In this document: positions 44,285 to 53,571 of the stretch, piece after piece
Numbering within the stretch: position 1 is the first letter of the stretch
Layout of the letters: each line of letters starts with the position of its first letter
The notes under the pieces: generated by a model
What the model saw: only the letters and a program-made list of their open reading frames with translations
The model's database searches: none
What the model was told of the DNA's origin: nothing
Position numbers and translations under genes: made by a program
Assembly (NCBI RefSeq): GCF_022819085.1
Contig: NZ_JALHAG010000001.1
Span: 1,385,395-1,449,394 of the forward strand
From: Planococcus ruber
Lineage (GTDB): Bacteria; Bacillota; Bacilli; Bacillales_A; Planococcaceae
Length of the DNA: 64,000 bases
Direction: 5' to 3'

Positions 44285-45433
44285 ATGAAAATCATCAGCT
44301 ATGAATTGTTTCAAGTTCCACCGAGGTGGCTGTTTTTAAAAATTGAAACAGATGAAGGAATTATCGGATGGGGAGAGCCGGTAATTGAAGGTCGAGCATC
44401 TACGGTCAAAGCTTGCGTCCATGAATTGATGGAGTACTTGATTGGAAAAGATCCTTTACGAATTGAAGATCATTGGAATATGTTATACCGTTCAGGTTTT
44501 TACCGGGGAGGTCCAATTCTGATGAGTGCAATTGCCGGTATTGATCAAGCGCTATGGGACATTAAAGGGAAGTATTTTGATGCCCCTGTCTACCAATTGC
44601 TCGGCGGGGCTTGCCGCGATTCGATTAAAGTGTATTCATGGATTGGCGGCGATCGTCCAGCTGATGTTGGGTTAGCTGCACAAAAAGTTGTGGATGCTGG
44701 ATTTACAGCGATTAAAATGAACGGCACCGAAGAGCTCCAATACATTGACTCTTATGAGAAAATTGATCAAACGCTTGCGAGAGTTGCGGCGGTCAGAGAA
44801 TCAGTTGGCTCTTATGTTGGCATCGGCATCGATTTTCATGGGCGTGTACATAAACCGATGGCAAAAATTTTAGCCAAAGAACTTGAGCAATTCCGGCCGA
44901 TGTTCATCGAAGAACCGGTACTAGCAGAAAATAATGAAGCGTTGAGAGAAATTGCGAAACATACGACAATTCCGATTGCGACGGGTGAGCGAATGTTCTC
45001 TCGCTGGGATTTTAAGCAGATTCTTACAGAAGGCTATGTGGATATTATCCAGCCAGATCTGTCTCATGCTGGAGGCATCACTGAATGCAAAAAAATCGCT
45101 ACGATGGCAGAAGCATTTGATGTGGCCCTCGCCCCGCACTGTCCACTTGGCCCTATTGCTTTAGCTGCTTGTTTGCAAGTAGATGCGACCGCGCACAACG
45201 CTTTTATTCAAGAACAAAGTCTGGGCATCCATTACAATCAAGGGAATGATCTCCTGGACTATATTAAAGACCCTTCTGTATTTGAATATACAGAGGGTTA
45301 TGTGAAAATTCCACAGGGTGCTGGTCTTGGAATCGAGATAAATGAAGATTACGTGAGACAGCAAAGTGAAATCGGCCATAACTGGAAAAATCCAGTTTGG
45401 CGTCATCAAGATGGCAGCATTGCCGAGTGGTAA
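44285..45433 (+). CDS. dgoD: D-galactonate dehydratase
   Basis: 382 residues, the normal DgoD length, ATG 44285 after GGAAGGAGAATC. Enolase-superfamily protein (mandelate racemase/muconate lactonizing group). The N-terminal [31 protein letters not shown] (metal Asp, about 183), FIEEPV (about 209) and [12 protein letters not shown] (about 236) match DgoD; the acid/base His is in [12 protein letters not shown] (about 285). It removes water from galactonate to give 2-keto-3-deoxygalactonate, the substrate of the dgoK product. Confidence 0.9.
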   Translation: MKIISYELFQVPPRWLFLKIETDEGIIGWGEPVIEGRASTVKACVHELMEYLIGKDPLRIEDHWNMLYRSGFYRGGPILMSAIAGIDQALWDIKGKYFDAPVYQLLGGACRDSIKVYSWIGGDRPADVGLAAQKVVDAGFTAIKMNGTEELQYIDSYEKIDQTLARVAAVRESVGSYVGIGIDFHGRVHKPMAKILAKELEQFRPMFIEEPVLAENNEALREIAKHTTIPIATGERMFSRWDFKQILTEGYVDIIQPDLSHAGGITECKKIATMAEAFDVALAPHCPLGPIALAACLQVDATAHNAFIQEQSLGIHYNQGNDLLDYIKDPSVFEYTEGYVKIPQGAGLGIEINEDYVRQQSEIGHNWKNPVWRHQDGSIAEW

Positions 45434-45448
45434 ATGGGAGGGGAAAAG

Positions 45449-46435
45449 ATGAAGCCTAAAGTATATATTGCTAAACCGATTCCGCTTGAAGTAGAAGAAT
45501 ATATTGCCCAGTACTGCGAGTATAAAATTTGGGATAAAAAAGAAGCGATTCCCCAAGACGTTCTATATGAAGAGATTGCTGATGTCGACGGATTAATGAT
45601 TTCGAAATGGAAAGTCTCAGAAGAATTCTTGGATCATGCACCAAAATTGAAGATTTTCAGCAATGTCGCAGCCGGTTATGAAAACTTCGATTATGAACTG
45701 ATGAAAAAACGAAATGTGCTAGGCACCAATACTCCTCATGTTCTGGATGACAGTGTTGCCGATTTGGCATTGGGACTAATCTTGATGACGGCTAGAAAGT
45801 TAGGGCGGTTGAATCAATACGTAAAAGACGGAAGCTGGTCCCGTTTAGACGACGAAGATTTCTTAGGGCAAGATGTTCACCATGCCACTTTAGGGATTAT
45901 TGGGATGGGCAATATTGGTGAAAAGATCGCTAAACGGGCAGCCTTAGGATTTGATATGCAGGTACTTTACAATAATCGCTCTAGGCGTCCGGAAGCAGAA
46001 GAAAAGTATGGAGCAGTCTATACAGAGTTAGACGTCCTACTTCAAAAAGCGGATTTTGTTTTAGTCATGCTTCCTCTTAGTCCAGAAACAGAAGGGCTAA
46101 TTGGCAAAAGAGAATTTGATTTGATGAAGCCAACATCTTTCTTTTTCAATTGCTCCCGCGGAAAAATTGTGAAAGAAGCAGAATTGATCGAAGCGTTGCA
46201 GACCGGTTCAATCAAAGGAGCTGGCCTTGATGTATATGAAACAGAGCCTGTGGATAAAGACAATCCTTTGCTAAAAATGGATAATGTGGTGACTATGCCG
46301 CACATGGGTTCCGCTACAGAAGCGACACGATTCAAAATGGCTATGACGGCAGCGCATAATTTAGTAGCAGGAGTTACAGGGCAAAATCCGCCAAATCTAG
46401 TCAAAGAATTAAAAGACATGGCAAAACAAAAATGA
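45449..46435 (+). CDS. D-isomer-specific 2-hydroxyacid dehydrogenase (glyoxylate/hydroxypyruvate reductase-like)
   Basis: 328 residues from ATG 45449 after GGGAGGGG. NAD-binding GIIGMGNIGEKIAKRA (about 150), catalytic Arg in NCSRGKIV (about 235), Glu in DVYETEP (about 264) and His in MPHMGSAT (about 284) form the expected active site. It interconverts a 2-keto acid and a D-2-hydroxy acid. In this operon it may handle an oxidised sugar acid or hydroxypyruvate/glyoxylate side product. Confidence 0.87.
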   Translation: MKPKVYIAKPIPLEVEEYIAQYCEYKIWDKKEAIPQDVLYEEIADVDGLMISKWKVSEEFLDHAPKLKIFSNVAAGYENFDYELMKKRNVLGTNTPHVLDDSVADLALGLILMTARKLGRLNQYVKDGSWSRLDDEDFLGQDVHHATLGIIGMGNIGEKIAKRAALGFDMQVLYNNRSRRPEAEEKYGAVYTELDVLLQKADFVLVMLPLSPETEGLIGKREFDLMKPTSFFFNCSRGKIVKEAELIEALQTGSIKGAGLDVYETEPVDKDNPLLKMDNVVTMPHMGSATEATRFKMAMTAAHNLVAGVTGQNPPNLVKELKDMAKQK

Positions 46436-46459
46436 ACTGATAAAATTGGAGGCTACGAA

Positions 46460-47290
46460 ATGTATAAAAGTTTACAAGATACCGTAACACTTAATAACGG
46501 AGTTAAGATGCCGATTATGGGGCTTGGAGTTTTTAAGGTGGAAGACGGAAATGTTGTAACAGAGGCAGTTAAAGCGGCTATTCAAAATGGCTATCGAAGC
46601 ATCGATACAGCCTCGTTTTATGATAACGAAGCAGGAGTAGGAAAAGGAATTAAAGAATCTGGCGTTCCTCGAGAAGATTTATTCATTACCACAAAAGTTT
46701 GGAATAGCGACCATGGTTATGAAAACACCTTAAAAGCTTTTGATATCAGCTTAGAGAAACTAGGATTGGAATATTTGGACCTTTATCTGGTTCATTGGCC
46801 AGTTAGAGGCAAATATGTTGAAACATGGAAAGCTCTAGAAAAGCTGTATCATGAGGGGAAAGTGAAAGCGATTGGCGTCAGCAACTTTAATATTCATCAT
46901 TTAGAAGATATTCTGAGAGAAGGCGAAGTTAAGCCAGTGATCAACCAAGTTGAATACCATCCACATCTGACGCAAGTGGAGCTACGAGAATTCTGTGAAC
47001 GTGAAGGCATTCAGTTAGAAGCGTGGTCTCCATTGAAAAAAGGCGAATTGCTAGGGGACCCGGTTATTCAACGGCTTGCTGAAAAGCATCAAAAAAGCCC
47101 CGCGCAAATTATTTTACGCTGGGACATCCAAAATAATGTCTTAACCATTCCCAAATCAATTAAAGAACATCGAATCATTGAAAATGCAGATATCTTCGAT
47201 TTTTCATTGGAAGAAGAAGATATGCAAGAAATCAACGGCTTAAATATCAACAGCCGTAGCGGTGCAGATCCTGAAACGTTTAATTTCTAA
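46460..47290 (+). CDS. Aldo/keto reductase (AKR5-like), sugar-acid operon
   Basis: 276 residues, ATG 46460 after TTGGAGGC. Catalytic Asp (SIDTA), Tyr (SFYDNE), Lys (TTKVWNS) and His (LVHWP) are all present, with the NADPH segment IPKSIKEHRI near the C-terminus. Closely similar to the stand-alone reductase at 16674. As last gene of the sugar-acid cluster it may reduce a sugar aldehyde or lactone-related compound. Confidence 0.88.
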   Translation: MYKSLQDTVTLNNGVKMPIMGLGVFKVEDGNVVTEAVKAAIQNGYRSIDTASFYDNEAGVGKGIKESGVPREDLFITTKVWNSDHGYENTLKAFDISLEKLGLEYLDLYLVHWPVRGKYVETWKALEKLYHEGKVKAIGVSNFNIHHLEDILREGEVKPVINQVEYHPHLTQVELREFCEREGIQLEAWSPLKKGELLGDPVIQRLAEKHQKSPAQIILRWDIQNNVLTIPKSIKEHRIIENADIFDFSLEEEDMQEINGLNINSRSGADPETFNF

Positions 47291-47300
47291 GCTATACCCA

Positions 47301-47342
47301 AATGCTGTATCCTTCTTAAAGACGGATACAGCATTTTCTTTT
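47301..47342 (+). terminator. Terminator ending the sugar-acid operon
   Basis: Perfect 12-bp arms AATGCTGTATCC (47301-47312) and GGATACAGCATT (47324-47335), then TTCTTTT. Confidence 0.88.
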
Positions 47343-47492
47343 GTTAATTTTCAAACAAATAATATGAGGCGGACTTATCTCAGCAGGATTTCACCTTATG
47401 CTTCAAGAATAGCTTAAGTGGCAATGTGTATGATTAGACGAGTTGCGCGTCCATATGCCAAACTAGATGTAGAACAGAAAGGAAGTAGTGGA

Positions 47493-48716
47493 ATGAAATA
47501 TAATTTCGATGAATTTGTAAATAGAAGAGGCACTTATTCGATGAAATGGGACGGCGGCGACATGATCAAAGAGTTTGGTTTGACCGAGCGCTATGATGAA
47601 GACACCATTCCGTTATTTACAGCGGATATGGATTTGCCGGTGCCGCAGCCGCTTGTCGATGCGCTCCACAAAACAGTGGATCACCGCATTTTCGGCTACT
47701 CTGTTTTTCCAGAAGAATATTATACAGCGATCCAGCGCTGGTTCGAAACGCGCCATGGCTGGAAGATTGCCAAAGAGGAAATCGTCTACAGCCCTGGCAC
47801 AGTTCATGCCTTGAACGTAGCGGTGAAGGCTTTGACAAGTGAAGGCGATGGCATCATCATCCAGCGTCCGGTTTACCCGCCGTTCACTTCCGCGATTGAA
47901 GGGAACGGACGGAAAGTTGTCAACAATGCGATGGTCAAAGGCGAAGATGGCCAGTACGGAATCGACTTTGAGGATTTTGAAGAAAAAGCAAAAGACGAAA
48001 AAACGACCATGTTCGTCCTTTGCCACCCGCATAACCCGACCGGCCGCGTCTTTACGAAGGAAGAACTGGCGCGCATGGCGGAAATTTGCCATCGCCATGA
48101 TGTGGTGATTGTGGCTGATGAAATCCATGGCGACTTGATCCGCAAAGACCAAGTATTCGTCCCGATGGCGAAAGCTACGGAATTTACGGATAAGCTCATT
48201 ACGTTCACGGCCATCAACAAAACTTTTAACGTCGCTGGCTTGCACTGCACAAACGTCATCATTTCGAATGAAGATTTGCGTGCGACGTTTGCAACGGAAA
48301 TGGGCATGCAATTGCCGTCGCCGTTTGCAGTGTCTGCGTTGATCTCCGTTTACAACGACGGCGAAGATTGGCTTGAGCAGCTAAAAGACTATATCGATTG
48401 CACGATGCAGATGGTCAAAGACTATATGGCTCAGCACATGCCGGAAGTGAAAGTGGTCATTCCGGAAGGCACGTATGTCATGTGGCTCGATTTTAGCGGC
48501 TATAACATTAGCGCGAAGGAAATCCATGACCGGATTTTCAATAAAGCCAATGTCCTGCTTGAAGACGGCAATATGTTCGGAGAGGAAGGGGAAATGTACC
48601 AGCGAATCTGCATCCCGTCTCCGCGCCCGTTGATCCAGGAAGCCTTGGAGCGGATCTCCCGTGAGTTTGAAGATCTTTCAAAAAAACAGCCCGTTGAAGA
48701 ACAGGCAGCAAAATAA
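47493..48716 (+). CDS. PatB/MalY-type PLP-dependent aminotransferase / cystathionine beta-lyase
   Basis: 407 residues from ATG 47493 after AAAGGAAGTAG. Fold-type I PLP enzyme: YSPGTVHALNVAV (about 108), CHPHNPTGRVF (about 175), ADEIHGDLI (about 208) and the Schiff-base lysine in AINKTFNVAGL (about 242). ADMDLPVPQPLVDAL at the N-terminus is typical of MalY/PatB C-S lyases, which split cystathionine and related thioethers. The C-terminal 20 residues are a charged extension. Single gene with its own terminator. Confidence 0.88.
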   Translation: MKYNFDEFVNRRGTYSMKWDGGDMIKEFGLTERYDEDTIPLFTADMDLPVPQPLVDALHKTVDHRIFGYSVFPEEYYTAIQRWFETRHGWKIAKEEIVYSPGTVHALNVAVKALTSEGDGIIIQRPVYPPFTSAIEGNGRKVVNNAMVKGEDGQYGIDFEDFEEKAKDEKTTMFVLCHPHNPTGRVFTKEELARMAEICHRHDVVIVADEIHGDLIRKDQVFVPMAKATEFTDKLITFTAINKTFNVAGLHCTNVIISNEDLRATFATEMGMQLPSPFAVSALISVYNDGEDWLEQLKDYIDCTMQMVKDYMAQHMPEVKVVIPEGTYVMWLDFSGYNISAKEIHDRIFNKANVLLEDGNMFGEEGEMYQRICIPSPRPLIQEALERISREFEDLSKKQPVEEQAAK

Positions 48717-49229
48717 AAATAATTGTGTGATAACCATCTCCCAAATGTATTTGGGGGATGGTTTTTTATTGGTATCAAAAATTCCAAAGCCAAGAAAAAC
48801 ACTTCAACTCATAAATCTCGAATTGCGAGTAAACCTATATACCTTCTTATCGATTTTACACCCCATGGATACAGGAAGAAGCTAAAAATAATAGTCTATA
48901 TGAATCATAAGGTTCTCAAACCCTGATTAAAGGTTCGTTTTAAGATGACAATAATTTGTCTTATCATATAATAAACGATTATCGCAAGAGAATAGTAAGA
49001 ATTTTTCAGAAATAATAATTATGAGCATTTAAGTCTATTCTAAAAAATAAATTGAAGGTATATAATACCTAATATAAAGAAAAAATAAAAAGTCTAAAGG
49101 GTTATTTTATTGTATATTACTTCAAGTCAATTTTTGCCAATGATTTAGGAGACTTCAACAGCCAAAGCCTGTATTGATAAATTGCAATGCTTTTCTAAAA
49201 GAAAATATTTTTACACAGGAGAGGAATTA
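48717..49229. other. 513-bp intergenic region
   Basis: Holds the terminator at 48732 and a long AT-rich stretch. The palindrome AGGTAT-ATA-ATACCT (49056-49070) contains a TATAAT at 49061 and could be a -10 box with an overlapping operator for the following gene. Short frames in 48661-48926 are judged non-coding. Confidence 0.5.
48732..48768 (+). terminator. Intrinsic terminator of the PatB-like gene
   Basis: 14-bp arms AACCATCTCCCAAA (48732-48745) and TTTGGGGGATGGTT (48750-48763) with one wobble, then T run. Confidence 0.85.
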
Positions 49230-49652
49230 ATGTTTATATTCAAAAGAGAACCGGTAGTAGAGGAATTCGATACAAGCAAATTCAAGAAAATTGTAGGGGA
49301 AACCGTAGAGGAAATGTTAAAAACTCGGGAGGAGACAGTGTATTTTCTGGAAGAATATGACCTCGTCCTGATTTTTTCCTGGGAGTTTGACCATATTGAA
49401 GGGTCGATTTATAAATGGTCAGAGTTCCAGACCTCTCTGGAAGAAGGGGCGTCGATCTATAACGAATCTTTATACACAGAAAAAAGATACATATACCGAA
49501 AAGACGATAACCTCGTCACCTACATAGATGATGAGAAAATAAAAGATTTCTCGATGGAAAATTTAAACGTATTTTATTGCATGTGCGAATTGATTCGCTT
49601 ATATGATATCCAAGTGGATGAGCGAGGGCGCTACCGATGTGTTTGGACATAA
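49230..49652 (+). CDS. Hypothetical protein, 140 residues
   Basis: ATG 49230 follows CACAGGAGAGG; the upstream in-frame ATG at 49182 lacks a ribosome binding site. Acidic, soluble protein rich in Glu, Tyr and Phe (LEEYDLVLIFSWEFDHIEGSIYKW). No signal peptide, membrane helix or family I recognise. It is followed by a bidirectional terminator and faces GNAT paralogue B. Noticeably AT-rich compared with the PatB-like gene before it. Confidence 0.6.
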   Translation: MFIFKREPVVEEFDTSKFKKIVGETVEEMLKTREETVYFLEEYDLVLIFSWEFDHIEGSIYKWSEFQTSLEEGASIYNESLYTEKRYIYRKDDNLVTYIDDEKIKDFSMENLNVFYCMCELIRLYDIQVDERGRYRCVWT

Positions 49653-49677
49653 AATGAATACGTATACATAAAAGAAG

Positions 49678-49723
49678 AAAAGACGATTCCAAATGGCTCA
49701 TGTTGCCTTTTGGAATCGTCTTT
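49678..49723. terminator. Bidirectional terminator
   Basis: 15-bp arms AAAGACGATTCCAAA (49678-49692) and TTTGGAATCGTCTTT (49709-49723) between convergent genes. Confidence 0.88.
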
Positions 49724-49724
49724 A

Positions 49725-50687
49725 TTAGTTAGTCTGGGTGAGTTGAGCGAATTTGTTCAATTCCCGGTGAATTTTTTCATTCCAAATTTTATATCCGGTG
49801 TAGTAGGAGAATTCGGTATTTTTTCCAAACTGCTTTTTGAAAAGAAACAGCGAATCTTCTGGGTCGCTTGTTCTTCCGCCGCCGTCGTGGATCAAAGTGA
49901 AATTGTTTTCTTTCCCCCATATTGTTAATGCGTATTGCAGAATCGAAGCAGGAGAAAGATGATGGTATTCCTCGAATGTTCCCGACAAGTGCGTGCTGAT
50001 AAGTTTGCCGTAGAGAAAATTGATCCCCATCCCAATTGTTTTTCCTTCATAAATTACTTCGGTCAAGAGAATATGTTCACGCAAATTAGCTAGACATTTG
50101 TCGAAATAAGCTTTATCAAAATAATAAATATCTTCGGCTTGATTGCGTTTCATGGTTTCGTAGTAAAGTTCCATAAAATTTCCGAGGCTGTCTGGCTGAA
50201 GAGTCAATTTAAAACTGACACCGCTTTTTAAAGCTTTTTTGATATTCCTTCGGCACGATTTCGAAAATTCGCTTTGGACCGGGTCTTCCGATAACTCCAG
50301 GTTGGTGCCGGTCGTTTTCCGCTTAAAAGAAACATCGTAGCAGCCTCTGAAATCTTCGGCGTTTGAAAAAACAGGGTGGAAGCGCACAATTTCGCGCACA
50401 ATTCGCTGCTCTACGCAGTATTTTTGAAAAGCGGCTTGGAATTCTTTAACGAGCACCGGCTTGTCGCGCTCGAGGCAATCCGAAATCATCGGTCCGCCAT
50501 AGCCGTAAGGCGTTTTAAGTTCGTAATAGGTGTGCCCTTCTAGTTTTGTTTCCAATTCGCACCGAATGAATAGATGCCTAATTGAACCTAATGGGTGCTT
50601 AAATTCGAATACTTCGCAAAATCCTTTTTCAATGGCTTCGTATAAACGGGCGTAAGGCTTTTCAAAATAAATATCTTTTAAAGTCAT
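49725..50687 (-). CDS. FemAB/GNAT-like acyltransferase paralogue B
   Basis: 320 residues, ATG 50687 with AAAGGAG upstream on the minus strand. Same plan as paralogue A: KDIYFEKPYARLYEAIEKG, TPYGYGGP, VRFHPVFSNAEDF, EFSKSCRRNIKKALKSGVSF, IYYFDKAYFD, STHLSGTFEEYHHLSP and HDGGGRTSDPEDSLFLFKKQFGK. The C-terminal tail is about 12 residues shorter and lacks the FPAYR motif seen in A, C, E and F. Own promoter region with a CTGAATTTTCAG element (50757-50768) 23 bases upstream of TATACT. Function as for paralogue A. Confidence 0.75.
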   Translation of the reverse strand: MTLKDIYFEKPYARLYEAIEKGFCEVFEFKHPLGSIRHLFIRCELETKLEGHTYYELKTPYGYGGPMISDCLERDKPVLVKEFQAAFQKYCVEQRIVREIVRFHPVFSNAEDFRGCYDVSFKRKTTGTNLELSEDPVQSEFSKSCRRNIKKALKSGVSFKLTLQPDSLGNFMELYYETMKRNQAEDIYYFDKAYFDKCLANLREHILLTEVIYEGKTIGMGINFLYGKLISTHLSGTFEEYHHLSPASILQYALTIWGKENNFTLIHDGGGRTSDPEDSLFLFKKQFGKNTEFSYYTGYKIWNEKIHRELNKFAQLTQTN

Positions 50688-50727
50688 GTATTCGCTCCTT
50701 TACAATTGAAAAAGCATATTAACTATT

Positions 50728-50768
50728 AGTATATACAAAATCACGGAATAATAATACTGAAAATTCAG
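50728..50768 (-). promoter_or_regulatory. Promoter region of paralogue B with CTGAATTTTCAG element
   Basis: On the minus strand: CTGAATTTTCAG (50757-50768), 23-base gap, TATACT (50728-50733). The gap places the element directly beside the expected -35 position. Confidence 0.45.
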
Positions 50769-50940
50769 ATAAGTAACATTTTTTATGGAACAGAAAGAAA
50801 TACACTGAATAAAGTAGTTCTAATTTTCAAACAATATGATATCATAGAACTAGGAAATATTTTTTTAGTTTCTTTAGCCTCAGCCTCATCTTACAAAAAG
50901 AGCTTGTCACTGGAGTAAAACCGACAAAGGGGGAGTATTG

Positions 50941-51285
50941 ATGAACAGAGATGCATTCTTGCCAATGATTGAAAAGAAATACGCGAAAAACTTATCCGTA
51001 AGCGAAGTGCAGAACCCGGAAGATACATATTCGCGTTCGGCGCAGCGGGAACGTAGAAAATTCGAGTCGATGAAATTGTTTTTGTCGCTTGCCACTGTTT
51101 TTGGAGTCGCGCCATTCAGTTTTGTGATCTTCGGCATTCTTCATGCACATCTTGGCCTGAATTTATTTCTTGCAGCCGTGTTCATGATGGCGGTCCCGAT
51201 TGTTTTTAGCCATTTCCTCTCAGGCGTGATCCAGAAAGAATACGACAGGAAAATGGAAGAGGTCAATAAAGAAAAGCTTGTTTAA
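50941..51285 (+). CDS. Small membrane protein, 114 residues
   Basis: ATG 50941 after AAAGGGGGAG. A charged N-terminal 45 residues with many Arg/Glu (SRSAQRERRKFESMK) is followed by two membrane helices (FLSLATVFGVAPFSFVIFGI and a second, FLAAVFMMAVPIVFSHFL) and a charged C-terminal helix EYDRKMEEVNKEKL. No family recognised. It sits between two GNAT paralogues on the opposite strand, with its own bidirectional terminator. Confidence 0.68.
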   Translation: MNRDAFLPMIEKKYAKNLSVSEVQNPEDTYSRSAQRERRKFESMKLFLSLATVFGVAPFSFVIFGILHAHLGLNLFLAAVFMMAVPIVFSHFLSGVIQKEYDRKMEEVNKEKLV

Positions 51286-51299
51286 ATGCCAGCCCTATT

Positions 51300-51343
51300 A
51301 AAAAGGCGCAGATGTGGAACTCTCCCCATCTGCGCCTTTTTTT
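51300..51343. terminator. Bidirectional terminator
   Basis: 13-bp arms AAAGGCGCAGATG (51302-51314) and CATCTGCGCCTTT (51327-51339) flanked by A and T runs, between convergent genes. Confidence 0.9.
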
Positions 51344-52343
51344 ATCCGACTTCTTTCGTTGCCGGAGCCCGATAAGCCGGAAAACATGGATTGGGTGGAA
51401 CCGCTCCAACTGCGGCCGTCAGCCGTTCGTAAACAGTTGGGTTCCAAATTTTGTAGCCGAAATAATAGTCAAACTCCGTATGTTTTCCGAAGCGTTTTTT
51501 AAATTGGAACAGCTTGTCGTCCGGGCTTGCTGTTCTCCCGCCGCCAGAATGGATGAGCTTCCTGTTCTGTTCCTTTGCCCAGATGGTGAGTGTTTGCATC
51601 ATGATGTAGACGGGCGACAAGTGAATCGTTTCCTGAAGCGTGCCGGACAGGTGGATATGCACATAATCTCCGTGGACGAAATTCATGATCATTCCAATCA
51701 CTTCTCCTTTATAGAGGGCTTCAACGAGTAAAATGGAAGGGCCGAGAAGAGCCAGGCATTTCTCGAAATACTCATCCGTAAAAAAGTAGACCTCTTCAGC
51801 CTGATTTTTTTGCAGCGTTTTGTAGTAGAACTCTTTAAACAGTTTTAAACTTTTGGGATGCCGGGTCACGCGGGTCTCAATTCCAGCCTTCAGGGCCCGT
51901 TTGATGTTCTCTTTCGCTGATTTTGAAAATTCACTTAGAACCGGATTTTCAAAATCAGCGAGGTTGGTGCCGACCGTTTTTCTTCTCCAAACCACTTCAT
52001 ACATTTCTCCAAAATCTTGTTCATTGGAAAAGACGGGGTGGAAACGGACAAATTCACTGACGATATTGCAGTCTTGGCAGTATTGCTGAAAAGCCTTCTG
52101 AAATTCTTTTGCCAATACGGGACGATCGGCTATATTTTCACAGAACATGAGCGGTCCGCCGTATCCGTATGGGGTAGTGAGATCATAATAGGCAGCACCG
52201 TCCAGTTCGATTTCAATTTTACGTTTAATAAAGAGGTGTTTGACGCTGCCAAGCGAATGGGTGAACTCAAAAGTTTCGCAGACTCCGCCCTCGATTTCTT
52301 CATAAAGTTTTCCGTATGCTTCTTCAAAATAGATGTCTGGCAA
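51342..52343 (-). CDS. FemAB/GNAT-like acyltransferase paralogue C
   Basis: 333 residues from TTG 52343, six bases after AGGGTG on the minus strand; the in-frame GTG 52352 lies against that site. Shared family features: PDIYFEEAYGKLYEEIEGG, TPYGYGGP, VRFHPVFSNEQDF, EFSKSAKENIKRALKAGIE, VYFFTDEYFEKC, HIHLSGT and HSGGGRTASPDDKLFQFKKRFGKHTEF, then a CFPAYRAP tail. Divergent from paralogue D, sharing a 214-bp AT-rich promoter region. Function as for paralogue A. Confidence 0.75.
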   Translation of the reverse strand: MPDIYFEEAYGKLYEEIEGGVCETFEFTHSLGSVKHLFIKRKIEIELDGAAYYDLTTPYGYGGPLMFCENIADRPVLAKEFQKAFQQYCQDCNIVSEFVRFHPVFSNEQDFGEMYEVVWRRKTVGTNLADFENPVLSEFSKSAKENIKRALKAGIETRVTRHPKSLKLFKEFYYKTLQKNQAEEVYFFTDEYFEKCLALLGPSILLVEALYKGEVIGMIMNFVHGDYVHIHLSGTLQETIHLSPVYIMMQTLTIWAKEQNRKLIHSGGGRTASPDDKLFQFKKRFGKHTEFDYYFGYKIWNPTVYERLTAAVGAVPPNPCFPAYRAPATKEVG

Positions 52344-52434
52344 TCCAATCACCCTCGTTTCTCAAAATAATGGATCAGGTTAAGCTGCACAGTTCTATTT
52401 AAATTGATTTCTCTTAATTTATCAATATTGAATT

Positions 52435-52474
52435 CAGAATTATCTGTATTTGTTATAGGTCCTTATGATATACT
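52435..52474 (+). promoter_or_regulatory. CAGAATTATCTG element and TATACT box between paralogues C and D
   Basis: CAGAATTATCTG (52435-52446), 22-base gap, TATACT (52469-52474). The same spacing as in front of paralogue B and the glycosyltransferase. The near-symmetric element could also serve paralogue C on the other strand. Confidence 0.45.
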
Positions 52475-52557
52475 CTTTTCAAATATTTTAGAAAATATTT
52501 GATTAGATATAGCTTAATTATCCTGAATTAGTTCTAGGAAATAAGGGAGGAATGAAT

Positions 52558-53568
52558 GTGCAAGTGCCGGACATTTATTTTTTGCCTGAATGGGGGAAGT
52601 TTTTTGAGACGAAAGAGGCGGGCGGAGAATGGCGTGTATTTGAGATGAAAAATGAAAAAGGGCATGTCTATTATCAATTCATTGTCAGGCCAACGCCGGT
52701 CCAGGTAGACGGGGCACGTTATTCCGATATTATTACGCCGTACGGATTTAGCGGACCAATCATTTTGAAATGTGAAGAAGGGCAGCGGCAGCAGCTGGCT
52801 GCAGAGTTTCAGGAGCAATTCCAGCGATATTGCGAAGAGCAGCGGATTGTCAGTGAATACATCCGCTTTAATCCGTGGCTGCGGAATCGGCTTGATTTTG
52901 AAGATTACTATGAGTTTCGCGACAACGGGCATACGCTCTATATCGATTTGACAGGGGAAGATTATTTTATGGAGCAATTCTCTTCTTCGAGCAGAAGGCA
53001 AGTGCGAAAAGCGGTTAAGAACAATGTGTCCATCGAACTGAATTTCACCGGCTCTATGATATGACGGCCCGAAAAAAATAACATTGAGGACTATTTTCTT
53101 TTCAGTTTGGAATCTTTGCATGCATCGTTCGAGGTGTTCAAAGGCAAGCAATTTTTCATAAACGCGACTCATGAAGGCAGCTACATTTCCTCTTCGTTCA
53201 TTCTTCACCACGGGGACTATATGCATTACCATCTGGCGGCAAATGACCCTTCCGCCTATCCGCTAGCAGGGAACAGCCTGGTCATTTCAGAAGCATGCCA
53301 CTGGGGAGTCGAAAACGGCAAAAAGGAACTCCACCTTGGAGGGGCCGGATCGGATGAAAACCTTTACCGTTTTAAACGGAACTTTACAAAAGCTCCTCCA
53401 TTAGAATTGCTTATGGGGAAGAAAATCCGTATGCCGGAAGCCTATGATCAATTATCGGAAGCAAAAAAAGCGCAGGAAGGAATTAAACATCCGGGCTATT
53501 TCCCGCATATCGTGGGTAACGGTTGGGACGAGCGCTTATATAAAGAGAGAGAAGAAAAGAGGTTTTGA
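52558..53568 (+). pseudogene. FemAB/GNAT-like paralogue D, disrupted
   Basis: Starts at GTG 52558, seven bases after GGAGG. The N-terminal part (PDIYFLPEWGKFFETKE, TPYGFSGP, IRFNP, SSSSRRQVRKAVKNN) and the C-terminal part (HYHLAAN, LHLGGAGSDENLYRFKRNF) are both family-like but more diverged than the other copies. The frame is cut by TGA 53062-53064. Reading 53052-53078 in another frame gives LYDMTARKK, which matches the family's Y-x-T-M-x-R stretch. So about 12 codons were lost before 53052 with a frame change, and one A is missing from the seven-A run at 53072-53078. Both lesions together restore the frame but leave the stop. Confidence 0.8.
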
Positions 53569-53571
53569 AAA

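Noticed and set aside
47613..48311. 232-codon open frame antisense to the PatB-like gene
   Set aside because: Covered by a well-supported PLP enzyme; composition is typical of an antisense shadow.
48661..48926. Two small frames after the PatB-like gene
   Set aside because: They run through the end of that gene and its terminator and lack ribosome binding sites.
53062..53064. TGA as a selenocysteine codon in paralogue D
   Set aside because: No SECIS-like hairpin, no cysteine at this position in the paralogues, and the frame analysis shows a deletion plus a lost A instead.
52534..53232. 232-codon minus-strand frame across paralogue D
   Set aside because: Antisense to a clear family member; no start context; its openness reflects the codon use of the plus-strand gene.
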